The notes under the pieces were generated by a model. The model did not search any database. It saw nothing but the letters and a program-made list of their open reading frames with translations, and was not told the origin of the DNA. Positions 27,877 to 36,449 of a stretch of DNA of 56,793 nucleotides are shown here, in pieces. Positions within the stretch are counted from its first letter, which is position 1. Each line of letters opens with the position of its first letter. The stretch comes from DATJKD01 sp963728295 (GTDB lineage Bacteria > Pseudomonadota > Gammaproteobacteria > Steroidobacterales > Steroidobacteraceae). The translations under genes and the position numbers were made by a program. The stretch is taken from NCBI GenBank assembly GCA_963728295.1, contig CAVSKB010000008.1, forward strand, positions 1 through 56,793. The letters are read 5' to 3'.

Positions 27877-28990
27877 ATGGGCATCATGAGATTCACGACG
27901 CGGGTCCGTGCGCCGCTCGCGTTCACCCTGTTGTTGGGGGCGGCGTTCGCGTTCGCTGCCCCTGTCGAGGTTCCGCTCGTTCCGGGCGTGACATTCGTGC
28001 TCGCCGTCGCCAATCACACCTCGCCAGGTGACGAAGCCCCCTCCGGCATTCTGCAGGGCGACTACGAGATGGTCGTCTCGATCAATGAGGTCAGCGCCGA
28101 CGCGATCACGGAGGCAGCCTACTTTGATGGCGCGGATGCCAGTGGTGTCCAGCGCCGCGGAACCGTCCGGCGCGTGATCTCGACCGCCGACCTGGCCAGC
28201 TCGCGCGTACAGAGTCTCGGTTTTCACCTCGACGACCCGTCACGGGTGGCTGGCACCACCTCGCTCGGTCCATCGCGCGACGTCACACGCGAGCTCGTAC
28301 AAACGGGCGCGACAGTCTACTCGTTCAAGAGTTTCGTAGGGCAGGACACGATCTCCGGAGCGTTGCGGCGCAGCGCCACGGCGCCGGTCAAGTTCCCGGT
28401 GCTTCTTAACGGCAAGCGCGTGGAGCTCGATGCCGTTCATGCCACGGGGCAGATGGCGTTGGGGAGCGCCAAGCGGCCATTCGAGACCGTCATCCTCGAT
28501 CATCCAGTGCATCCGCTCTCGCTTCGGGTCGCGTATGGTCCGCGTGACGGCAGCTTCCCCTTCCAGCCGGACTTTGCCCGCGAGATCGTGCGAATCGATG
28601 TTCCGGGCAGCGAAGTGCCGCCTTCCGCCCTTGAAGCGGACTGCCGCGTGGAATTGCAAGGCCTCTACTTCGATTTCAACCAGGCGACGCTCAAGCCGCA
28701 ATCCGACCGCGCTCTGCGCGAGATTGCAACCGCGCTGCGGGCGACGCCGCAAGGTCGATTCACGATCGCAGGGCACACCGACAACATCGGCGGCGATCGC
28801 TACAACGAGGATCTGTCGGCACGCCGCGCCGCCTCGAGCGAAGGCCGCCCTGGTGCGCGACCACGGCGTGGACACGGCGCGGCTGTCGACGATGGGTTTC
28901 GGGTCGCGACAACCGATCGAGAGCAACGCCACTCTGGCGGGGAGAGCGCGCAACCGTCGCGTGGAGCTCGTGTGCGCAGGCGACCGATGA
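27877..28990 (+). pseudogene. OmpA-domain envelope protein 1, one frameshift
   Basis: A signal peptide (PLAFTLLLGAAFAFAAP) precedes a ~230-residue N-terminal domain shared by the four OmpA proteins here. The C-terminal OmpA domain follows: LYFDFNQATLKPQSDRALRE, IAGHTDNIGGDRYNEDLSAR. An extra base near 28835 breaks it. In the next frame it continues AALVRDHGVDTARLSTMGFG and ARNRRVELV. The restored stop (28988-28990) overlaps the next ATG as ATGA, which supports the restored frame. Uncorrected, it fuses to the next gene. It binds peptidoglycan (family knowledge). Confidence 0.75.
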
Positions 28991-29826
28991 GTGACTCCCA
29001 GGCAACCAGTGCGAGGCTCAAGATGCGAAATGCTCCCCGTCTGATGGTCGGCCGTGCGCCGTCGAAGCGCAGAGCGATCTGGCTCAGCCTGGGCGCGGTC
29101 ACGCTCGGCGCAATGTGCGCTGCCTCGGTGGCCGCCCCGTCCTCCGGCAGCGACGTGTTAGCGCGCAGCATCGCGCTCTACCCCACGCTCACGTCTTACG
29201 CGGACACCGCCATCGTCGTCAGGGAGGGTCCCGGGCTCATCGATCGATGGAAGTTCACAACGCGCTTTCGCGCTCCGCTCGATTTCTACTTCGACTTCCA
29301 GGGTGTCGACAGCAAGTCCAGCATGACGATGAGCACGAGCTATCACCGCATCGTGCTTTGGATGATCGAAGGGGAGCTGCAGGCGTTCAATCTGCAGATG
29401 AAAACGCACGATACGATCTCGCGCGAAAGCGGGAGGCAGGTGGCGGCTGTGCTGGGCGCGGGAGCGGGTACCGTGGGCACGTCAATGCTGATTCCCTCGC
29501 TGATCTTCGCCAACGCCAACCTTCCTGGCACGCTCCAGCAGATTCAGGAGGCCACTGACGCCGGCTTCGAGACCGTGAGCGGCCGGCGCTGTCACAAGAT
29601 CATCGGCATGGCGGCCCAGTACTATCCATCCGGCCAGATGACGAACGTCCGCAAGGTCACGGTGTGGATTGACGCGGAAACCCTTCTCGTCCGCAAGGTG
29701 TTCGAGGACACGCCGAAGGGGTATGCCATTGGCTCGTATTCGCGGCTCACGGTCACGATCGAGCCGCAAATGAATCCAACGCTGGACGACAGGAAGTTCC
29801 ATTTCGAGGTGCCGACATTCCAGTGA
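28987..29826 (+). CDS. Exported LolA-like/DUF2092-like protein
   Basis: A 279-residue product. A membrane/signal segment (AIWLSLGAVTLGAMCAASVA) lies ~30 residues in, and a domain with FDFQGVDSKSSMTMS, GRRCHKIIGMA and VTVWIDAETLLVRKVFED follows. This last pattern (treatment of a lipid-like ligand, then a conserved strand DxxTxLVRK) is that of LolA/DUF2092-type periplasmic carriers. It is coupled by ATGA to the OmpA gene before and by GTGA to the one after. The carrier role is inferred. Confidence 0.65.
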   Translation: MSDSQATSARLKMRNAPRLMVGRAPSKRRAIWLSLGAVTLGAMCAASVAAPSSGSDVLARSIALYPTLTSYADTAIVVREGPGLIDRWKFTTRFRAPLDFYFDFQGVDSKSSMTMSTSYHRIVLWMIEGELQAFNLQMKTHDTISRESGRQVAAVLGAGAGTVGTSMLIPSLIFANANLPGTLQQIQEATDAGFETVSGRRCHKIIGMAAQYYPSGQMTNVRKVTVWIDAETLLVRKVFEDTPKGYAIGSYSRLTVTIEPQMNPTLDDRKFHFEVPTFQ

Positions 29827-30932
29827 TCCGCCTGCTCGTCGCCGCGACCGCTGGATCTGCTCTCGTGCTCCGGTGCGCCACCACTGGCGCGACGGCGCAG
29901 GACTCGCCGCAAATTCCGCTATGCGCCGGCCTGACGATCGTTGGCGCGGTGAACGAGCCCCGGGGCGACTACGAACCGATCCTGAGAATCGAGTTCATCG
30001 ACGATCGCGCCGTGCACACGAGTTTCTCGGCCGATGTCCTTGTCGGTGCCGGTGTGCGTCACATCAAGGTCGCACGCACCGTTCTAAAGGACGACTTGAG
30101 CCGCGCGGCGCTGCTCATGCACTGGTTCAGCCCGGTAGCACCGATCACGATTCCCGGCAGCACGGCCTTCGGTACGTCCACAGCCGTGCTTCGTTCGCTC
30201 AAGTCGACAGGCGCCGCGGAACTCGCGCTCGTCGACAGGGGCAATAGCGCATATCCCGCCAATCGCGACGTGCATCCGAACGTCTATGACTTTCAGACGA
30301 CCTACAGGCTACAGCGGGTCGGCACTGCGCCCGCTGAGCTGCCGGTCGTTGTGAACGGCGTCAAGGTGGATCTTCCGGTGGTTCGCGCGCGCGGTGAGCA
30401 CATGGGTGACAAAGCGGAGTTCTATTTTCTCGACGACGAGCGTAACCCGTTGCGCCTGAGATTCGAGTCCACGCCCTTTGGATCGGCGACGCCGGACACC
30501 GAAGCGCAAGTGGTCAAGATCACGTATCGCTGCCCGGCTGCGACACCTGACGATTCCATCGACCGGCTGGAACGTAGCCTCGCCGAGACCGGCCGCGTCG
30601 ACGTGTACGACATCTATTTCGACTTCAACAACGATCGCATTCGCGAGGAGTCGCAGCAGACGCTCGATGAGATCGCGGAGGTGCTGCGGCGGCATCCGGA
30701 CTGGAACCTGGCGATCGACGGACACACCGACAGCATCGGCAGCGACGCCGACAATCTCGATCTCTCCAGGCGCCGGGCAGCGTCGGTGAAGAACGCGCTC
30801 GCCAGTCACCACGGCGTTCGCGCCGGCCGGCTGACTGCGAGCGGATCCGGCGAAGCGCGACCGAAGGACAGGAACGACACGCTCGAAGGCCGGGCTCGCA
30901 ACCGGCGCGTGGAGCTGGTGCGGGTTCCGTAG
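29823..30932 (+). CDS. OmpA-domain envelope protein 2
   Basis: A GTG start overlapping the previous stop (GTGA). Signal peptide IRLLVAATAGSALVL, then an N-terminal domain like the other three, then OmpA: YDIYFDFNNDRIREESQQTL, LAIDGHTDSIGSDADNLDLS, RRRAASVKNALASHHGV, ARNRRVELV. It keeps the Asp/Arg peptidoglycan-binding positions. Last gene of the P4 operon. It likely links the outer membrane to the wall. Confidence 0.8.
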   Translation: MIRLLVAATAGSALVLRCATTGATAQDSPQIPLCAGLTIVGAVNEPRGDYEPILRIEFIDDRAVHTSFSADVLVGAGVRHIKVARTVLKDDLSRAALLMHWFSPVAPITIPGSTAFGTSTAVLRSLKSTGAAELALVDRGNSAYPANRDVHPNVYDFQTTYRLQRVGTAPAELPVVVNGVKVDLPVVRARGEHMGDKAEFYFLDDERNPLRLRFESTPFGSATPDTEAQVVKITYRCPAATPDDSIDRLERSLAETGRVDVYDIYFDFNNDRIREESQQTLDEIAEVLRRHPDWNLAIDGHTDSIGSDADNLDLSRRRAASVKNALASHHGVRAGRLTASGSGEARPKDRNDTLEGRARNRRVELVRVP

Positions 30933-30937
30933 GCCGT

Positions 30938-30965
30938 GAGGGAATCCGGCACGGGTAGGTGCGTA
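30938..30965 (+). promoter_or_regulatory. Regulon promoter P5
   Basis: GAGGGA, 16 bases, TGCGTA, 36 bases upstream of the lipoprotein start at 31001. Confidence 0.75.
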
Positions 30966-31000
30966 ATGAGGTGTGTACTGTGGACGCCCGGGAGATGTCA

Positions 31001-32161
31001 ATGCGGTCAACGACGCTGAAACTCTGTCTAGCAACGTCACTGACGGCGGTTCTGGTCGCGTGCGGTGGGAGCCGGGACGCCGGCAGCGGAAACGCGAGTA
31101 ACGATCCTGTCGAAGACGCCACTGAGCCCACCAACGAGCCATCCGTGCGCACGGCCTCGGTACCGGCGGATCCCTGTGACTGGATTCCGGTCAGCGAGGT
31201 CGAAGCGGTGATCGGCAAGCTCGCCGAGCCACCGAAGCAGGAGGACGGATGCCGTTACACGATGGTGGTGCCGGAATCGGTGAGCACCGCGCGACAGAAC
31301 GCAATCGCCCAGCAGGAGCAGTTGAACGAGAAGCTCAAGGCGGCCTTCAAGGGCTGGGAGCCACCGAAGTACGGTGGGTCGATGGCCGAGTATCAGCGCG
31401 ATCCGAAGACGTACGCGGTCACACTCAACGTGGACGTGAGCGGCAACACCGCGGGCGAACTCGGCGCGGCGGCCGCTGGCAAGGTGCTGGCATCATGGAT
31501 GCCACCACAGGCGGGGGACGGCCAGAACACGACCGAGGAGCCGGCCAAGTCCGATGGCTGGGACGTTCTGCTGCCTCCGCCGTATGGATTCGCGGCGAGA
31601 AGCGGCCACGTCCAGATCAGTGTGCTGGGTCAGGCGCCAGACGTGCCGCCGGAGCTCTCGCAGGCCCTCGCCACACGCGTGCGCGACCGGATTCCCGACC
31701 TGCCTTTCCCCGCCACCAATCGCTACCAGGTCGTGGCCATGACCCCAGTGGGGACACATCCCTGCAGCCTGCTGACGCGAGCCGAAGCGGAAGCCGTGCT
31801 GGGGCCGCTCGCGGTGGATCCCTACCGTGCGTCCTCGTACTACCCGCCATTGGCACACGGCACCGGACACGGGTGCGCCTACTACACGGCCGGACACCAC
31901 GTCTTTTCGATCATTCCCGTCTGGACCGGTGGTGAGGAGAGCTTCAAGTTGGAGAAGGGAATTGGCGGGCTCATGGGTGTCGTGTTGCCGCAGGAAAACG
32001 TGGTGTTCAAGGGGCCCTGGGACGCTGCGCAAGCCAGCGGGGCAACGGGGGCCCTGCTCTTCCTCAAGGGCGATCGGCTGCTCGAGGTGCATTACCTCAC
32101 GTCTTCGACCGACCGCGGCGGCGCCGTCAGGCTCGCGGCGCAGGCGATCCAACGGATGTAG
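31001..32161 (+). CDS. Lipoprotein with duplicated DUF3558-like domain
   Basis: A 386-residue protein. Signal peptide TLKLCLATSLTAVLVACGG with lipobox LVAC. Two similar halves each begin with a Cys followed by a sensor-like strand: CDWIPVSEVEAVIGKLAEPP with DGCRYTM, and HPCSLLTRAEAEAVLGPLAV with HGCAYYTAG. They resemble the Cys-paired DUF3558-like proteins at 39393 and 37684. GGGAG lies six bases before ATG 31001. The promoter P5 excludes starts upstream of about 30970. Confidence 0.7.
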   Translation: MRSTTLKLCLATSLTAVLVACGGSRDAGSGNASNDPVEDATEPTNEPSVRTASVPADPCDWIPVSEVEAVIGKLAEPPKQEDGCRYTMVVPESVSTARQNAIAQQEQLNEKLKAAFKGWEPPKYGGSMAEYQRDPKTYAVTLNVDVSGNTAGELGAAAAGKVLASWMPPQAGDGQNTTEEPAKSDGWDVLLPPPYGFAARSGHVQISVLGQAPDVPPELSQALATRVRDRIPDLPFPATNRYQVVAMTPVGTHPCSLLTRAEAEAVLGPLAVDPYRASSYYPPLAHGTGHGCAYYTAGHHVFSIIPVWTGGEESFKLEKGIGGLMGVVLPQENVVFKGPWDAAQASGATGALLFLKGDRLLEVHYLTSSTDRGGAVRLAAQAIQRM

Positions 32162-32322
32162 ACGAAGTTGCGTCCTGAAGCCCCGCGAGCGACGGCCACT
32201 GGCTCCTGGCGCGTCGTCAGCCAACTGCCCACAGGCCGCCAGGACGAGCGGCGCCGGGGCTTGCGAAGGTGGATCCGCCGTTTCGCAGCCAGAGGGTTCC
32301 CGGGAACTGCGTTTCCTGAGCT

Positions 32323-32350
32323 AACGCACGGACGGGTGGTAGGATCCCTC
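32323..32350 (-). promoter_or_regulatory. Regulon promoter P6, pointing away from the sigma gene
   Basis: GAGGGA, 16 bases, TGCGTT on the minus strand, 16 bases before the sigma start but in the opposite direction. No minus gene follows, so it would give an RNA antisense to 31001-32161 or a small RNA. Confidence 0.6.
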
Positions 32351-32365
32351 AGGCAAACTACCCAC

Positions 32366-32944
32366 ATGAACGATCCCGGCGAGCACAGCGGAGCCACCGC
32401 CCTCCTCATCGCGTCCGGTGCCGGCGACGTCGTCGCCCGCGACCGGATGCTGCCGCTTATCTATGACGAGCTCCGGCATCTTGCCGCTGAATACCTACGG
32501 CGCGAACGGCCCGGCCATACGCTGCAGCCGACCGCTCTCGTGCACGAAGCCTACGTCCGAATGATCGATCAGCGGCACGTGGACTGGACTAACCGTGCGC
32601 AGTTCATCGGACTGGCCGCCGTGATGATGCGGCGCATCCTCGTCAACCACGCACGCGACCGGATCGCAGCGAAACGCGGCGGGTCCGCCGAGCGCGTGCC
32701 GTTGACGATCGTGGCCGAACAACTCGGCGCGCCCGAGGTCGATCTGCTCGGGCTCCATGACGCGCTCGATCGGCTTGCGGCACTCGATTCACGCAAGGGT
32801 CAGGTCGTCGAGCTCAAGTTCTTTGGCGGTCTGACGATGGACGAGATCGCGGCGACGGTGGGTGTGTCGCGCGCGACCGTAGAGCGCGAGTGGACCTTCT
32901 CGCGCGCATGGTTGTACCGCGAGGTCACCGACGGCAGTGCCTGA
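32366..32944 (+). CDS. ECF-type sigma factor (TIGR02999-like), complete
   Basis: A 192-residue sigma factor. Sigma2: LLPLIYDELRHLAAEYLRRE, HTLQPTALVHEAYVRMIDQ, MMRRILVNHARDRIAAKRGG. Linker: VDLLGLHDALDRLAALDSRK. Sigma4 HTH: VVELKFFGGLTMDEIAATVG, VSRATVEREWTFSRAWL. It lies in the middle of the regulon with no kinase or anti-sigma factor beside it. It is the best candidate to read the GAGGGA-N16-TGCGTT promoters, although the kinase-linked sigma may be the original reader. Confidence 0.85.
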   Translation: MNDPGEHSGATALLIASGAGDVVARDRMLPLIYDELRHLAAEYLRRERPGHTLQPTALVHEAYVRMIDQRHVDWTNRAQFIGLAAVMMRRILVNHARDRIAAKRGGSAERVPLTIVAEQLGAPEVDLLGLHDALDRLAALDSRKGQVVELKFFGGLTMDEIAATVGVSRATVEREWTFSRAWLYREVTDGSA

Positions 32945-32984
32945 GGTTCGCGGAAGGGGTCGCCAGACGCGAGTCGCTTCGCGT

Positions 32985-33134
32985 TCATGCTGACGACCCG
33001 GCCGCGATACCGCCGTAGCGGTCCAAAACGACAATCACCTCCACGTTGTGAACGCGGACGGCCGCGGACCGAGAAATGTGTCGCTGGAGCCCTCCCCGGC
33101 GCTGCCAGTCGTAAACGGACTGCCTGGTCACGGG
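32985..33134 (-). pseudogene. Excisionase-like HTH fragment
   Basis: PVTRQSVYDWQRRGGLQRHI and VRVHNVEVIVVLDR on the minus strand fit a small MerR/Xis-type helix-turn-helix with wing. No start codon or N-terminus was seen. It may be a relic of an integrative element. Confidence 0.4.
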
Positions 33135-33263
33135 ACGGCCGGCGGCTGTCGTTCCACGGTGCGCAGGGAATCGGTGCGCGTCGATTGGACCTGTGAGAAG
33201 CGGGGCGCTGAAATGGACGCCTGAAGCCAGGCGACCATCTCGAAGCGCGTAGAGATCAGGCGG
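33135..33263. other. Intergenic, nothing recognised
   Basis: No gene or repeat was seen. Confidence 0.3.
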
Positions 33264-33671
33264 ATGACGAGTACAGTGAGGCCAGCAATAAGGCGAGACA
33301 GGCGAGAGAGCGAGTGGTTTGCGGAACGCATGAGGGCGGACGCCGAGGGGTGGCCCAGGCCCGAGATGCACCGCGAACTCAAACAACTGGCCGCCGACGC
33401 CGAAGCCAAGGCGCGCCAGCTGGACGATCTCAACAAAGCGGTGAGAAGACGCGCCGGAGCAGCCGGCGGGACCTCAGACGACCAGGGGGCACGCAGGTGT
33501 CGCCAAAAGCCGAAACGTGGCCGCAGCCAACGCCGCTGGACTGTCCCTAAGCCAGTCTGTGGCGACAGTCCCAACAGTCGGAAGACGGTACCCCAAGGTG
33601 AAGAAGCGCCAGCCGCGAAAACGCCAAGTACGCCGTACTCGGCTCCGCCGGGTGATCCGAAGAAGAGATGA
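33264..33671 (+). CDS. Possible hypothetical protein, basic
   Basis: An open frame of 135 residues with a helical N-terminal half (FAERMRADAEGWPRPEMHRE, LAADAEAKARQLDDLNKAV) and a basic, Pro-rich tail. The tail looks non-natural and there is no clear ribosome site. Confidence 0.3.
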   Translation: MTSTVRPAIRRDRRESEWFAERMRADAEGWPRPEMHRELKQLAADAEAKARQLDDLNKAVRRRAGAAGGTSDDQGARRCRQKPKRGRSQRRWTVPKPVCGDSPNSRKTVPQGEEAPAAKTPSTPYSAPPGDPKKR

Positions 33672-33817
33672 CGGGTGTAGCAGGCGCGTCGACGGCTTTG
33701 GGAAAATGACGTGAGTAGTATCCGGCGTCCGGCGCCCACACCTCACTCACCGCACTACGCACGAGCGCGTGCCGCATTCCTTCAACCAACCCACGTCCCG
33801 GCGACGGTCGTCGCGCT

Positions 33818-33845
33818 GAGGGACTTCGGTAGAGAGGCGTGCGTT
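33818..33845 (+). promoter_or_regulatory. Regulon promoter P7
   Basis: GAGGGA, 16 bases, TGCGTT, 41 bases before the start at 33887. Confidence 0.75.
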
Positions 33846-33886
33846 ACCTGATGCTGCCCGCACGCGCAACGATCCAGGAGGGAATC

Positions 33887-34519
33887 ATGTTCCGTCGAGC
33901 TGTCGCTCCAGTCGTCGTCATCGCTGCGATGTTCCGCCCGATCCCGGTCGTAGCCGATGCAGCTGAGCCGATCCTGCAACTCGCGCTGCAGCCCGGCGAC
34001 ATGCCGGCCACGGCCGACGTCTCTCCCCCCAGGCTCCTGGACACGGACACTGTAGAGTCGTTCGCGGCGTACGGCGTGCGCGGCGTGCAAGGGGCGTATT
34101 ACGGGTACCATTGGCCGATAAACGGAACGAGCAAGACCTCGAGCGACTCGATACCCAGGGGGTGGAATGTCACGGGCGAGGTGTACCAAGCACCCGACGA
34201 GAGCGGCGCGAAGCGCCTGTTCGAGTTCGGCAAGCGTCCGCTCGACAAGAGTCGCCTCGGTGTCGGGTTTGCTTCGTATGGGAGTTTCGGTCACGAAATA
34301 ACGAATCTCGACCTGCCGTCGTACGGAGACGAGCAGTTCGCCCGCGGGTCAATCGACCCGACAGACGAGCTGGCCGTGATGGTGTTCGTCCGAAAAGGCA
34401 CGGTCGTCTGGCAGATGCTCGTCTCGCCCTCGCTCACATTCAAACCGACCGAGGCGCAGATGGTCGCGGTGCTGGAGACGTATGCCGCCAAGCAGAAAGC
34501 CCGCGTCGGCGCCCGCTGA
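33887..34519 (+). CDS. Secreted protein, paralogue of 26575 gene
   Basis: A 210-residue exported protein. MFRRAVAPVVVIAAMFRPIP is the same signal-peptide start as in the gene at 27198. Shared motifs are PILQLALQPGDMPA, GEVYQAPDESGAKRLFEFG, YGDEQFAR, VMVFVRKGTVVWQM and AQMVAVLETYAAKQKARVG. Function unknown, presumably periplasmic. GGAGGGA precedes the ATG. A truncated small gene follows, as in the other copy. Confidence 0.75.
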   Translation: MFRRAVAPVVVIAAMFRPIPVVADAAEPILQLALQPGDMPATADVSPPRLLDTDTVESFAAYGVRGVQGAYYGYHWPINGTSKTSSDSIPRGWNVTGEVYQAPDESGAKRLFEFGKRPLDKSRLGVGFASYGSFGHEITNLDLPSYGDEQFARGSIDPTDELAVMVFVRKGTVVWQMLVSPSLTFKPTEAQMVAVLETYAAKQKARVGAR

Positions 34520-34557
34520 TTCCACGCCTGCTTCCGCGGTGCGAAGCCGAGCGGATC

Positions 34558-34854
34558 ATGGGAACGTCGCTCACCGAGCACACCAATTCGGACTCGATGT
34601 GTAGCTATGATGCGACGCCGGACGACGAGGCGCTCGCGGCGAAGATCATTACCGGCGGCAGCGTGGACGGTCAGTGCATCGGCACGAACGTGAAGCCCCT
34701 GGACGGGATCGGCGAAAAGGCCTGTCTCAACGAACAGGAAGGTTTCTTCGCCGAAGTCGTATTTGGGGTCGGCGACCTGACCGTGGTCGTCATGGCGCCG
34801 GATCCGACCAAGGCGACCGAGGCGGCAAAGGCGATTGTCCGCCACGCCGGCTGA
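34558..34854 (+). pseudogene. Truncated DUF3558-like protein
   Basis: The frame reads CEAERIMGTSLTEHTNSDSM, CIGTNVKPLDGIGEKACLNE, then FGVGDLTVVVMAPDPTKATE. This is the body of the protein encoded intact at 39393 (AERIMGKSL, GVGDEAC). The signal peptide and first Cys are missing, because the homology starts ~20 bases after the stop of 33887. ATG 34558 could still start translation, but the product would stay in the cytoplasm. Confidence 0.6.
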
Positions 34855-34907
34855 GCTGGCGGTTGCCGAAACCGCGGATCAATCGCAGCCTGCCAAGGCA
34901 GGCGGCG

Positions 34908-36431
34908 TCACGTCATCTTGCAGACAGGCGAATCCGGCCTCCAGCCCTTCCAGTTCACCAGATCCTTGGGATTCGGCTGCAGTCCTCCGGAACTGTTGAT
35001 GCGGTGCTCGATGTTGAGCTTGCTCAGGAACCAGTTGATCGCGTCGGTGATCGCCTTCGGAATCATGTAGCCGATGCCGACGGCCATTGCCATGGTGAGC
35101 GAGGTCTGGTTGCACCTCGCCAGGCCGCGCACTGTCGGTCCGCCGAACTGACTGCCCTCAGTGTCCGGCGAACGTGCCACGGAAAGCGACGACGTCAACG
35201 CGGCGTACGGCCCGGTGGCAAACCCGAAGGCCCCGACGCCGACCATGACTTTCGCCTGGTGGGCGAACACGATAGCCATGAAGCCGAGCGAGGCGCCGTT
35301 GATCGCCTCAGCCGGATTCACCTTGACCGAGAATCGACCGGGAGGAGTCATGCCCCAGCCTCCATTCGAGTAGCCGAGTCCGAGCGATCCCTGCATTGTG
35401 AACTCACCGGTATTTTTCAGAATCGTATTCTTTGCGCTGAACCCCGTCCTGAGATGGTAGCTCTGGCGTATCAGTATCGAGAATGGCACCGGTCCACCGA
35501 TCGGGATCGTCACGTCGGCGGGCACGTCCCGCGTCGCGCCCACGTTCGTGAAGCCGGCAGCTTCAGTGCCCGCATCGAACGCGATCGTGACACCCGCGGT
35601 TCCGCGCAGCTCGAGCTCGCAGCGAATCACCCGGCCACCGCTGATCAGCAGAACGAAGTGCAGACTGGGTGCGTCCAGGTTGAGGGACGCGTAGCCCAGG
35701 AACTTGACGCCTTTCTCGTCGAGCGGGATATACGCTGCAATCCTGCGTCGGTCGACGAGCGGCGCCAGGCCGCTGACGGGCGAATCGGCAATGCGCTGGA
35801 ATCGCGGCGCTCCGGCCTCGGAGAGCTCCAGCGGATCCGTCTCGGTGGTGGCTCCCGGCCAGTCCGGCGCTTCGTAGATCAACGTGTCGTCGAGGTCGAG
35901 AGGCTGCTCCATCTGGAAGCTGCCGTCGCGGATGATTTCCGTGATCTCGACCGGGCCAAGTATCAGGGCGAGCGTGTCACCGCGGCGCTCGACGGCCAGC
36001 ACTCGCCCAACGCAGCGTCCGGTTGCAAAGACGATCACCCCAGGGCGGACCTGGGCCGCGTTCGCGGCGCGCACATCGATCGAGCAACCGAGCCCGTTCG
36101 AGTTGAGGCCACGCACCGATTCAGCACCGCCCGCGACGATCACGACATCGGGCTGGTAAGTGACGCTCGGGTCGGGGACCGGCGCGCGTCCGTAGCGGCG
36201 CTCCGCTTCGGTCAGGTCGGCCGTGCGCATCGTCTTGAGAGCCAACGGCTCGTCCTGAGCCGGGCTCGGTCGGTTCGATGTCTCGGTCGCATGGTCGGAC
36301 TTCGCCCGAGAGCCCGCCTCCTCAGAGTCTGGCTGGCATCCAGCGGCGATCGCGAGGGTCAGCGCGACCAGCGGAATGCATGCCAGCATGTTCGTCCGTC
36401 GTAGACAGGGCGAGCTCGGATAGTGGCTCAT
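34908..36431 (-). CDS. Large lipoprotein, 507 aa
   Basis: An exported lipoprotein. ACIPLVALTLAIAAGC with lipobox AAGC, a disordered Ser/Glu-rich linker (~40 residues), then a domain with SYHLRTGFSAKNTI, GSLGLGYSNGGWGMT and AITDAINWFLSKL. The middle part has repeated beta-like strands. Either M1 or M15 (36389) may start it, and neither has a clear ribosome site. It follows the OmpA gene at 36450 by 18 bases and is probably in the operon from P8. No family was recognised. Confidence 0.65.
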   Translation of the reverse strand: MSHYPSSPCLRRTNMLACIPLVALTLAIAAGCQPDSEEAGSRAKSDHATETSNRPSPAQDEPLALKTMRTADLTEAERRYGRAPVPDPSVTYQPDVVIVAGGAESVRGLNSNGLGCSIDVRAANAAQVRPGVIVFATGRCVGRVLAVERRGDTLALILGPVEITEIIRDGSFQMEQPLDLDDTLIYEAPDWPGATTETDPLELSEAGAPRFQRIADSPVSGLAPLVDRRRIAAYIPLDEKGVKFLGYASLNLDAPSLHFVLLISGGRVIRCELELRGTAGVTIAFDAGTEAAGFTNVGATRDVPADVTIPIGGPVPFSILIRQSYHLRTGFSAKNTILKNTGEFTMQGSLGLGYSNGGWGMTPPGRFSVKVNPAEAINGASLGFMAIVFAHQAKVMVGVGAFGFATGPYAALTSSLSVARSPDTEGSQFGGPTVRGLARCNQTSLTMAMAVGIGYMIPKAITDAINWFLSKLNIEHRINSSGGLQPNPKDLVNWKGWRPDSPVCKMT

Positions 36432-36449
36432 TCGGGAGCGACTCGCGCC

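Noticed and set aside
27817..29826. A 669-residue fusion of OmpA and the next protein
   Set aside because: The OmpA domain continues in another frame and its stop overlaps the next ATG as ATGA. The fusion comes from one extra base.
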